Source: Oscheius tipulae
Lineage: Eukaryota; Nematoda; Chromadorea; Rhabditida; Rhabditidae
NCBI GenBank assembly: GCA_037178975.1
Contig: JASJZH010000004.1
Coordinates: 11,338,544 to 11,402,543 of the forward strand
Length of the DNA stretch: 64,000 nt
Direction: 5' to 3'
In this document: positions 9,781-18,155 of the stretch, one piece after another
Layout: every line of letters begins with the position of its first letter
Numbering within the stretch: position 1 is the first letter of the stretch
Program-made: the position numbers and the translations under genes
The notes under the pieces: model-generated
The model's input: only the letters and a program-made list of their open reading frames with translations
Told to the model about the DNA's origin: nothing
Databases searched by the model: none

Positions 9781-11672
9781 ATGGCTGAAGCCTGTGCAGT
9801 CTGTGAATCTCCAACAGCCAGGTCGTTCCATTTCGGGGCCAAGTCTTGCAAGGTGAGTGAACGGCATGACGTCTTATCAAGTGATGCAATTAGGCTTGTG
9901 CTGCCTTTTTTCGACGGGCAGTCGCTCTCAATGTGAGCTACATCTGCAAAGGAGGCAAAGTCTGTCTGATACACCATGGTTAGTTATATTTTGGTGAGGA
10001 GAAACAGTGCTTAGAGCGTCGTTACATGTGCAAAAGCTGCAGATATGACAAGTGCTTCCAGCAGGGAATGCAGAAGGATTGTGAGTTTGAGTTTGCAAAA
10101 TTTGTCAGTCTAGTAAGAAAGCATTTGCGGAGCCAAGTAACGGGTTTTTAATTGCTCAACCATTGCAAGGAACATCTCTTTGTTCACTACCTATTCACTG
10201 AACTGCAAAATGGATAAAAGCCTTGATTATACTGAGCCAGGGATCGAGATCGTGACCTTTAAATACTTTAGACCACGACTTCCGTCCCATAGTCTTGTCT
10301 TCGCATTTACAAAACAGTCGGCTTCGCCGTTTCTCCATTAGCCTAAGCTCCCAGGTTTCCTCCAAAGCTGATTTTCAACTAAACTCTTGACATGCCAGCT
10401 TTTTTGCTCGTGGTGACGGACAGACGCATGAACGGACGGACTCCTTTGCGTTTTAGTAGTAAAGAAACACAGGCGCCTTCTTGAAACAACTAATCCGACC
10501 CAATTTCAGTAGTCCAGTCTAAAGGAAAGCTATGTGAGAGGGAGAAAATGGAAGGAACATCTTCCACACCGCCGACACCCACATTTGATGTCTCTACAGT
10601 GCCTTCCTGCAGTAAAGGTTATCTTCTATCCGTGTCTACAAAATCTCATGACTACAGGTAGTTTCCAAGTTGTGAACTTCTACGCGAAGCTAGAAGCAGC
10701 TCTCAATGACAGAAGGAAGGTAATGTACACTAATCTTAAACTGAAAGACATCTTGAGCGATAGTCTGGCTGAAATTGTGAGTTTACCTCATCTATCCATT
10801 ACAAGACAACTTGCAGCCATTCACCAAAGACTGTCTGAAAATTTTTGACTACCGTAGCTGGAGAGGACTTGAACGAAAAGACTTTACCATGCTTTTCGAC
10901 TACGTTAGAAGTATGCCCCAATTTGGAGACTTGTGCAAGGAGGAACAGGTAAAAAACTAAATGCCACAGCTCAAAGTATCCCTAGGGAATACTGTATCGG
11001 TACACGGTCGTTGTTGACGCTTTGCTAGGAGGCTCCTACTTGAGCAGTCGCCTGACCTATGAAGAGAAATGGTTGATCATGGTCGATTGTACCTACTACC
11101 CAATGAATCCAGCTCCTCTGACAGGAAAAGAGCCCGATGCACACATGCATTTCCAGACCAGAGAGGACTTTGAAAAGTACAAGTAGGTTCACTAAAGTTG
11201 CAATCTTTGACGTTTATAGGTCACTCGTAGTACCGATGGCGGAAAACTGGACCTCTTTAGTGGAACCTATGCACTCACTTAATCCCTCTTTTCACGAGTA
11301 TGCCTTGCTGAAAGCTCTTGTCTGTTGGCACATTTGTAAGTGAACTGTGTTAGAAATGTGATAGTATACAATTCCAGGTCATTATAAGTTCCAGCCCCAG
11401 GGCAAAACCATTTGTGCGAATCAACGAAATGCGATTTTGCAAGCCTTCTTCACTCTCTACGATCGAGACGATGAGGCAGCTGTTTTGAGATTGGGAGAGT
11501 TTCTTCTCTTCATTTCAAACATTTTTGTGAGTTCATTTCTTTTATAGTCTTTATGAACTCATCTCAGGAACGGGTCTATGACTTGGTAACCTCGCTCTAC
11601 ATGGTTACCTTCTTCGAAATTGTCGATGCGGATCCATTCACTGTGGATCTTTTGGATCAAAATGCTTTATAG
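9781..11672 (+). CDS. Nuclear hormone receptor, divergent nematode type
   Basis: This is a ligand-regulated or orphan transcription factor with a complete DNA-binding and ligand-binding domain. Ten exons: 9781-9852, 9894-9978, 10015-10080, 10510-10617, 10658-10776, 10817-10948, 10986-11182, 11220-11335, 11378-11526, 11568-11672. The first zinc finger is C-AVC...HFGAKSCKAC with P-box CKACAAFFRR. The second is C-x5-C-x9-C-x2-C (YICKGGKVC...RRYMCKSC). The 36-nt intron at 9979-10014 is placed so that this spacing is exact. The ligand-binding part shows W-R-G-L-E, F-D-Y-x-R-S-M-P-x-F, WLIMVDCTYYP, EYALLKAL and a C-terminal PFTVDLLDQ helix. ATG 9781 is preferred because a tttcag acceptor lies 15 nt upstream. 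The longest intron (10081-10509) follows the DNA-binding domain. The protein belongs to the expanded nematode receptor group, and its subfamily is not fixed. Confidence 0.9.
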
Positions 11673-11778
11673 TTGGCAATAAACCATGTCCTGTTCGCAT
11701 CTGCTGTTCCAACTACTAAATCTTGTTTTCTTACTGGTATCCTCTTGCGCCATCGGGGGGACAGACCAGTCTCTAAGC

Positions 11779-11795
11779 AGATAAGGATATAAAAG
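11779..11795 (+). promoter_or_regulatory. GATA site and TATA box upstream of the ground-like gene
   Basis: AGATAAGG at 11779-11786 is followed directly by TATAAAAG at 11788-11795. The TATA box lies 68 nt upstream of ATG 11863 and a tttttcag acceptor lies between them. The adjacent GATA and TATA motifs suggest tissue-restricted, perhaps intestinal or epidermal, transcription. This is an inference from sequence only. Confidence 0.5.
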
Positions 11796-11862
11796 CGTGC
11801 TAGCTGCCATTGGGCACTAGCTAACCAACTCGTTTGACCAATCTTACCCAAGCTTTTTCAGC

Positions 11863-13006
11863 ATGAGAACGCTCATCGTCGCCCTTGCGGCCGTTGGACT
11901 CTCCGGAGCATTCCTATTCCCAGGAGGTGACCCTTGAGAAAGAAGCAGAAAATCTTTGAAATTTTAGGTGGAGGAGGAGGGTGCGGAGGCGGCTGTGGAG
12001 GAGGTGGTGGATGTGGTGGTGGATGGTAAGGATTTTTTGAGATCTTCCTGATGAAATTTTTTTTAGTGCTCCACCGCCCCCACCACCAGTTGCTTGCGGA
12101 CCACCTGCAGGAGGCTGTAAGTTGATTTTTGGGACGAGGAAACGAGAATTTTCAGGTGGTGGAGGCTGCGGAGGAGGTTGCGGCGGTGGTGGCTGTGGAG
12201 GTGGAGGCGGATGGTAAGGTACCCTTTAGAAGTTTCATGTCAAAAAATTACAGTGCCCCAGCTCTTCCTCCTCCTCCCCCAGCACCTTGCGGCGGTTCGT
12301 TTTTTGAGTCATCAAAACAAAACTAAACTTAAGGTGGATGTGGAGGCAGCGGTGGTGGATGCGGAGGAGGTTGCGGTGGAGGCGGTGGCTGTGGTGGAGG
12401 AGCTCCAGCTTGTGCTCCCGCCCTTCCTCCTCCTCCTCCTCCTGCACCTTGCGGAGGTACCAAATTTTCTGAACCCTGAACATGATCACATTTTAGGTGG
12501 TGGTGGCTGCGGAGGCGGTTGCGGAGGCGGTGGAGGAGGATGTGGAGGTGGTTGTGGTCGTAAGAAGAGAGAGGCTGCTCTCCTTGTCGCCTCTGAGGAT
12601 GTCCACAAATGCAACAATGAGGAGCTCCGTCTTGCCCTTCTCGGAGTTCGTGTTTTTTTATCAAAGTCTTTATCAGAGTGGATATTGCGAGCGCGTCCGC
12701 CGCTTAGTTTGACAGATAGACAAACCAGAAGGGATGAAAAGTTTCCAGAACATCAAGAAGGATATCCCCACCTCTCTTAAGAGCATCAAGAACGCTCTTG
12801 AAAATTCCCAGGACTACATTGTCCTGTGTAACGACAAGCCTGTCAGCTTTATCGCCGACGTTGACGACTTCTGCCAGGTCGAAGTCGACGACATTCACTG
12901 TGCAGTCCTCCGTGTCAATGTGAAACACGAGGAGCCCAAGGTTGAAGAGGAGAAGAAAGAGGAGGCCAAGAAGGTCGAGACCACCGATGAGATCAAGAAA
13001 AACTAA
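11863..13006 (+). CDS. Ground-like (GRL) domain secreted protein with Gly/Cys and Pro blocks
   Basis: This is a secreted hedgehog-related protein of the nematode ground-like family. Exons: 11863-11926, 11968-12025, 12067-12116, 12156-12213, 12254-12294, 12334-12456, 12497-12645, 12716-13006. Residues 1-16 are a signal peptide (LIVALAAVGLSGAF). Next come alternating blocks of GGC repeats and Pro runs ending in CG. A basic cleavage site (GRKKREA) leads into the ground-like domain. The domain shows KCNNEELRLALLG, SLKSIKNAL, DYIVLCND, FIADVDDFC and DDIHCAVLRV, with the cysteines expected of the family. A Lys/Glu-rich tail (EEKKEEAKKVE) ends the protein. The start follows tttttcag. The intron at 12646-12715 is placed by frame, and its acceptor (gacag) is the only one that avoids a stop. 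A role in cuticle or extracellular matrix is likely. Confidence 0.85.
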
Positions 13007-13193
13007 GTATTACTTATGTATTAGCTAACTATATTCCTTACATATAAGTTTCACTTATTTTTTTCTGTTTTGCTGAAATGTGAGTGACAAAATGATGACC
13101 ATTCTGATTAACGCGCTCCTGGAACTGTTCAGCTCTCCAGCAACCAAAATGGAAGCGTCTGAAGCAGTGGATTTCTTCTTGTGAACTGTACTG

Positions 13194-13645
13194 GTAATAC
13201 TTCGGCAGGCAACACGCATCATTCGAATTTTTTCGCGCGCAATTTCGTTTTTTGGTGCGGATTCAATTTTTCTTTTATTTTTCAAGCTTTTCCCAGTTTT
13301 ATCGCTCATTTTTGGCTATTTTTTCGTATATTGTCGGTCATTTCTGCCGTTTATCCGTAAAAAAAACGTTTCTAAACAACGCGTCACTCTTCTTGAATTG
13401 TATGTAAATGCGAAAAAAAAGGGTTTCAAAACGGGCTGTAACTACTACATTTATCTTTCTAGATGCATAGCAGACTATTTGCTGAGGACAAAAGTGATAA
13501 AACGAGACAAATACGAAAAAATAGCAAAAATGAACGATAAAACTGCGTAGAGCTTGAAAAATAAAAGAAAAATTGAATCCACGCCAAAAAACGAAATTGC
13601 GCGCGAAAAAATTCGAATGATGCGTGTTGCCTGCCAAAGTATTAC
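13194..13645. mobile_element. MITE with long terminal inverted repeats
   Basis: The left end reads GTAATACTTCGGCAGGCAAC and the right end is its near-perfect inverse. The arms extend about 100 bp on each side (13194-13295 and 13545-13645) around a short unique centre. It has no coding capacity. The terminal pattern GTAATA[CG]TTCGG[CT]AGGC...TTTTCGCGCGCA is shared with the transposon at 14436-16321, so this is probably a non-autonomous relative mobilised by the same type of transposase. Confidence 0.8.
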
Positions 13646-14072
13646 TTTCACTCTAATAATATCCTTACTCTTTCTGTTCTGAAAAAAGTGGAGGAAGTAG
13701 AAGAACCAGCTATCTATAAACATATTCAATGGAAAAGGGGGCTGTGTCCAAGCCAAAGCAAGCAAGTTCTTTAACCAAACCTGGGCTGAGTATTCAAAGT
13801 TTGCCTGAAGCAAACGGGTGTAATCAACTGGATTTCGGCAGTGACTTCCTTTTACTTGAACAAACCATAACGTTTCTGACCTTAAAGGACGAACCATTGA
13901 AGGTCCTTCTCATAGTAAAAATGATCTGGTCCTAACTCACTAGGGAAGGGTTTTAGTTGCCCGCGGGATATCGAAACGAGGTAGGTATCAATCAAGTGGT
14001 GCAGTGCCTAAGCGCTCCGATGAAAAACTTTTGGTTTTTGGTCCGAATTCTTTCTTCGGAAAACATTTTTAT

Positions 14073-14428
14073 TTACTTCTTCAAACGTATTTAGCTTCTA
14101 TCGTTGCTTTTTTTCACTCACTGAATACAAAAATCCCTTTTTCGGATATCACTGTGACGACCAGTATCGCACAATTTCACAGCTACTTTGACTAAAGAAA
14201 AGGTTTTTTTGCTTGACAATGTACTGCAAAGTTGTAGCCCTTGATCTGTTCTACAATTTTGCAAAGCATAGCCAGGCCGGAAAAGCATATCTTCGTCCCG
14301 ATAAACGGATTTGAAAGCGCGAACTATATCAGAAAAAAGTTAGGAAATGGGAAGGTCGACTAAAAATTTTCTTGCTTTTAGCAGTAAAAAAAAGCAACGA
14401 TAGAAGCTAAATACGTTTGAAGAAGTAA
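14073..14428. mobile_element. Small inverted-repeat insertion in the left arm
   Basis: It begins TTACTTCTTCAAACGTAT and ends ATACGTTTGAAGAAGTAA, its exact inverse. The arms of about 45 bp (14073-14118 and 14385-14428) flank ~265 bp of unique DNA. The same place in the right arm of the palindrome (near 16330) has no such insert, which defines it as a separate MITE-like insertion. Confidence 0.65.
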
Positions 14429-14435
14429 GTTTTTG

Positions 14436-16321
14436 GTAATAGTTCGGTAGGCGGCTCGGTTCGTTCAAACGGGTTTTCGCGCGCATTTTGTATTCGGCAG
14501 AATTTTGAAGTCTTTTTCTCTTTACGATTTCTGCACCTTTTCACTGCTTTTCTCATCTTTTTTCCTAACATTTTATGTTTTCTCTTGTACGCTTCAAGAA
14601 ATAAAAACGAGGACTACCTCGTATAATGGCAAATTTACAAATTCGTCGCTTTTTCGAAGTATTCCTGCTATATTTCATGTTTCACGAGCGATCTTCTCCA
14701 GAAAATACCTGTCGGTTTACTACTTTTTCATTGTAAAGCAAGTAAGCGTTTATCTGTTCAACAGGTTTTATCTTAGGCGTATAGATCTAAGCAACAAATC
14801 AAAGCCTTAAAGGCCTAGGCGACATAATATTTAGACACAAGATCCAGAAGACGTAAGAACGGATCAGTACAAACATGACGGCCGTTTTTGGACTGCCACC
14901 AGTGGTGAGCAAGCTTGGACGGAAGAGTGGACATACGAACGCCTGGACCCATCTTGAGGAGAGGTAGCTTGATCTTGCGCCACTGCCTCTCAATCGTCTG
15001 GGTATGGCATCCAGTGGTCGGATCGATGAAATTGAGAGTGGTTGACGGCTTGATGAAGGAATCCATGACGAACGCACTGACGATAGGCTCGCCATTCGTC
15101 ACTAAAGATGGTAGTTCCAGCGGCCACATGCTGCTCCAGAATTGGCATCAAAGTGCTGGCAGTTCTATCCTGGACCCAAAACATCCTACATTCCTTCGTG
15201 CTACGACAGATCATTCCAAAGAGCCAAGGTCCTGGAATTATTAAAAGTTTTCAGAAATGATTGCGTTTACCCTGGGATCTGCGAAGATAGTTATTTGTAC
15301 GGTGGCCCTGATGCCCACCGATTGCCTTGAAGGTATCGTCCTCGGTTTGACTTTCTTCTTCCCTTCAAATAACATTCGTCAACCTCGAGAATTTCTCCGG
15401 GCCCTCCCATCTTCGGTGCTTTGGTGAGCTCTTCGATCATAACTTCGCGGATGTACTGCGACCAAGCGACTCGGGATTCCTTGCTCAGCTGACGATCAAC
15501 GAGATCGGACAAGCGAGAGACAGAGAAGTCCTTTGCAAGACAGTACACGATGTAAAGAATGTCTTTCGGGTCCACCTATAGAGAACAAGAAGATTACAAG
15601 GAGAAATTCTAGAAATACTTTTCTGTTCGGGCGACCAGCAGAATCTCTCACATTAAAGATGGTAATCCCGCTTGGCTGGGCTGTTGGGTCGTAGACAGAC
15701 GGACCGTGATGGGCGGATTTGTGGCTGCGGCACACAGTACATTGGAAGTGCGGCGTTCCGTTGATGATGGCTTGCGTGATTTTGCCCGTGCAGTTGGGTT
15801 TCTTCGTATTGAAGGGTTTCGACGAACAGAGAGCCATGTAGGGACTACTCCTATCGGATGACCAACAGACGGGAGCAGATTGTACCGACGGAGAAAGGCA
15901 GCAGCGAGCTCTGGGGTCCGCAGCTCCTCGTAGAGAGCGATCAGCGACGGATCGGAACGGGGAACCATAGTTGATGGAATTGACGTTGTCAATGATCAAG
16001 TCGATTTCTATCTCTTACATTGTCAATTCCTGTATGTTTCGTTATGAGACCTACATTTGGAATCAGTTTGATAGTCCTTTACTTCATTTTGGCATGTAGA
16101 TCGATACCAATTTTGCTACAACGTACTTCTTTCTTGCCTACTTACAGTATTCTATGTGTTTTATATGCGTATTGTGTTGTTTTCCGCTACCGATAAATTA
16201 TTCATGAAAAACCAGCAGAAAGGTGAAAAAAAAAGTGAAAAAGCATAGAAATCGAAAAAAAAGAAGAAAAATGCGCGCGAAAACCCGTTTGAACGAACCG
16301 AGCCGCCTACCGAACTATTAC
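14436..16321 (-). mobile_element. Merlin/IS1595-like DNA transposon
   Basis: Terminal inverted repeats begin GTAATAGTTCGGTAGGCGGC at the left, with the inverse ending at 16321. They extend ~60 bp to TTTTCGCGCGCA. The body carries a decayed transposase on the minus strand (separate entry). The ends resemble those of the MITE 0.8 kb to the left. Confidence 0.75.
14815..15992 (-). pseudogene. Merlin/IS1595-type transposase, frameshifted
   Basis: Read on the minus strand, the parts match the IS1595/ISXO2 transposase fold used by Merlin elements. An N-terminal part includes ELAAAFLRRYNLL and a partly preserved Cys motif region (FQCTVCRSH). An apparent intron (about 15576-15650) leads to VDPKDILYIVYCLAKDFSVS. 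The catalytic core has EILEVDECYLKGRRKSNRGR (first Asp), TIFSDEWRAY (second Asp), HQAVNHS and TQTIERQWRKIK (Glu). Between HQAVNHS and FIDPTTG the frame shifts by one base. The N-terminal part also changes frame between SVGHP and the Cys region. The copy is therefore probably inactive. A second intron may lie between GRRKSNRGR and GPWLFGMICR. Confidence 0.75.
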
Positions 16322-16801
16322 CAAGTTTTTTTTTCTTCAGAAAAAATTTCCGAAGACAGAATTCGTACCAAAAACCAAAAGTTTTTCAGCTGAGCGCTTA
16401 GGCACTGCACCACTTCATTACTTGCTCTGAAAGAAGCACTGGATATCCAAGTCCAAGAGCGCAAATTCAGCTCAAAATCTGGACACGGGAAAAGCTTCAG
16501 AGGACAGCAGACATCCATTCCGCAGCTGAAAATTTGGGAAACATCATCATTTTCGATGCCCTTTCGAATGACACCTACCTCGGTTCGATATCCCGCGGGC
16601 AACTAAAACCCTTCCCTAGCCAGTCGGCCTGCAGAGACAGGAAACCGACCGAAGAACTGGCATATCATGTACCAAGCCACTGTCACCTTTGGCAGTAATC
16701 CAAAAATCCTGCCCTGTTAGTAAACCACACAGATCTGTCTTACTGCCAGTGAAACCAGGAGATCCGGCGGAACTAGATCATATCGCATGCATAGCTGCCA
16801 G

Positions 16802-16809
16802 TATATAAG
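16802..16809 (+). promoter_or_regulatory. TATA box of the Gly/Cys-rich peptide gene
   Basis: TATATAAG lies 35 nt upstream of ATG 16844. An in-frame ATG at 16787 lies upstream of this box and so would not be in the mRNA. This supports 16844 as the start and implies a very short 5' leader. Confidence 0.55.
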
Positions 16810-16843
16810 TCCCTTGTGGCTTCAAAGACAGTCATCTGCTACT

Positions 16844-17173
16844 ATGAACAAGCTCGTCGTATTCCTAGCAATTGTTGCCATCACCAACGCCTTTTTGTTG
16901 GGTGGAGGCGGCGGTGGAGGCTGCGGAGGCGGGTGCGGTGGAGGCGGCGGCGGCGGTTGCGGAGGCGGTTGTGGTGGCTGTGGAGGAGGATGGTAAGAAA
17001 CATTTTTAAGTTTACAAACTACAATGATTTAGTGCTCCTCCTCCCCCTCCTCCTCCTCCTTGCGGCAAGTTTTTTTGCCGAAATCAATGACAAAAACTAT
17101 TTCAGGCGGATGTGGTGGCGGTTGTGGTGGTGGCGGAGGAGGCTGTGGGGGTGGCTGCGGTGGCGGTTGCTAA
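16844..17173 (+). CDS. Small secreted Gly/Cys-rich peptide
   Basis: This is a short secreted protein made almost only of a signal peptide and low-complexity blocks. Exons: 16844-16992, 17033-17064, 17106-17173. The signal peptide is MNKLVVFLAIVAITNAF. A (GGGC)n block, a Pro run ending in Cys-Gly, and a second (GGGC)n block follow. This is the same alternation as in the amino half of the ground-like gene at 11863, but with no basic cleavage site and no ground-like domain. The second intron has a GC donor (TGCG/gcaagt), which is the only join that keeps the Gly-Cys frame. It probably serves as a structural or cuticle-associated peptide. It looks like a truncated or domain-less relative of the neighbouring ground-like gene. 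Confidence 0.7.
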
Positions 17174-17320
17174 ATAACTCGTCCAAGAACATCCCTAGAG
17201 TCCTAGTGAAACAGAATAAACAGATTCCTTTGTCATTGCATTGACTTTGCCCAGTCTCAGCTTGACTCTTTTATGAGGCTTACTGTATGTAAACTAAAAT
17301 AAAACAGAGGCATTCACAGC

Positions 17321-17836
17321 ATGAAACAACTCTTTTTCATCCTCGTAATTTCCGGCTCGCCATTTCTTTTCGACCTCTTCGGTGGAGGAGGTAGAGGCTG
17401 ATGTAGACAGAGTAGCTGTTCATCGCCATAAAATCTCAAATAGTCCACCTCCACCTCCGCCACCTCCTTGCTCCTGTGGCTCGAGTGTATGCAAACGGAA
17501 GCGTGAAGCAGCTCCTCCAATTAACAGCAGAAATGCAATCAGTTGCAACAACGGTTAGCTGAGAAAAACTCTTCAAAAGGGAATGCAAGCGGACAGCGTC
17601 TCATCAATGGACATTGTCCAGAAATTGGTGAAAGCCCAAGAAGATTTTGCTCTTCTCTGTGACAAGAAGGTCTTGTTAGCTGTTTTCTCACTAAAGATTT
17701 TGTCAATTAGCCTAAATTCCCAGCCCGAGCTGTCAACTCTTGTCAACTGAAGAAACGAGGAGTTCACTGCCTAATTTTCCAGCTCGACGTGTCGATGTCA
17801 AGCGAAGAGTTGACTGCTTTGGCACTGGTAGACTAG
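17321..17836 (+). pseudogene. Broken ground-like gene copy
   Basis: This is a third member of the local family, apparently dead. It starts with ATG 17321 after attcacag. A hydrophobic leader (KQLFFILVISGSPFLFDLF) and a short Gly stretch run into an in-frame TGA. A Pro run, CSCGSS and a basic site (KRKREAAPP) follow. The ground-like region reads SCNNG, then a TAG stop, then LRKTLQKGM, DIVQKLVKAQEDFALLCDKK. After a 41-nt intron (about 17671-17711) it continues PKFPARAVNSCQLKKRGVHC. It aligns block by block with the intact gene at 11863: CNNEELR/CNNG*LR, YIVLCNDK/FALLCDKK, FCQVEVDDIHC/SCQLKKRGVHC. No splice choice that I tried removes both stops. An AATAAA follows the final TAG. Confidence 0.65.
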
Positions 17837-18155
17837 ATAGAATAAATTTATTTTCTGGTAGAAGTCATCGAAACAAGAAAGGGAATGAGAGTCCACAGAA
17901 TCTCAAATAGTTATGGTAAGGAGGAGGGTTACAACGGCTGGGTGGGACACACTGGGGTTAAATACGATACAATGTAAAGCTACTCTAGTCAAAAAACATA
18001 TTATATGCCTGAAAAAGGTCGAAGTGGAAAGAGACTTCTGCCAAAAAATAGTCACATAAGGAGAGAGGAGGAGATGCTAGTCGCACTAACGATTACCGTG
18101 AAAGGACCCAGAGAGGATAGAGATCGGAGAGGACTTGTGTCAGTAGTGGCCCGAT
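17837..18155. other. Intergenic between converging genes
   Basis: This holds the 3' flank of the broken ground-like gene (aataaa at 17842) and the probable 3' UTR of the minus-strand ETS gene. No ORF or RNA gene is seen. Confidence 0.45.

Larger units (their letters stand above)
13940..16619. mobile_element. Large palindromic element enclosing a Merlin-like transposon
   Basis: The outer ends are inverted copies: CTAGGGAAGGGTTTTAGTTG at 13940 and its complement ending at 16619. The inverted match continues inward, with tgcagtgcctaagcgctc at about 14002-14020 and its complement near 16390-16412. The left arm lacks ~140 bp present in the right arm (about 16420-16570). The left arm is also interrupted by a small inverted-repeat insertion (14073-14428). 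I found no clear target-site duplication. The outer arms may be part of one transposon with very long ends, or an older foldback element hit by the inner transposon. Confidence 0.65.

Noticed and set aside
9979-10014. Nonsense mutation (TAG) in the second zinc finger of the nuclear receptor
   Set aside because: A first reading met a stop after CLIHHG. A 36-nt GT-AG intron ending in ttag removes it and restores the exact C-x9-C spacing.
12329-12664. Minus-strand Pro/His-rich ORF over the ground-like gene
   Set aside because: It is the complement of the Gly/Cys codons. The plus-strand gene has a signal peptide, introns and a known domain.
16787-16843. N-terminal extension of the Gly/Cys peptide from ATG 16787
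   Set aside because: It starts upstream of the TATA box at 16802 and would precede the transcript. ATG 16844 gives a proper signal peptide.
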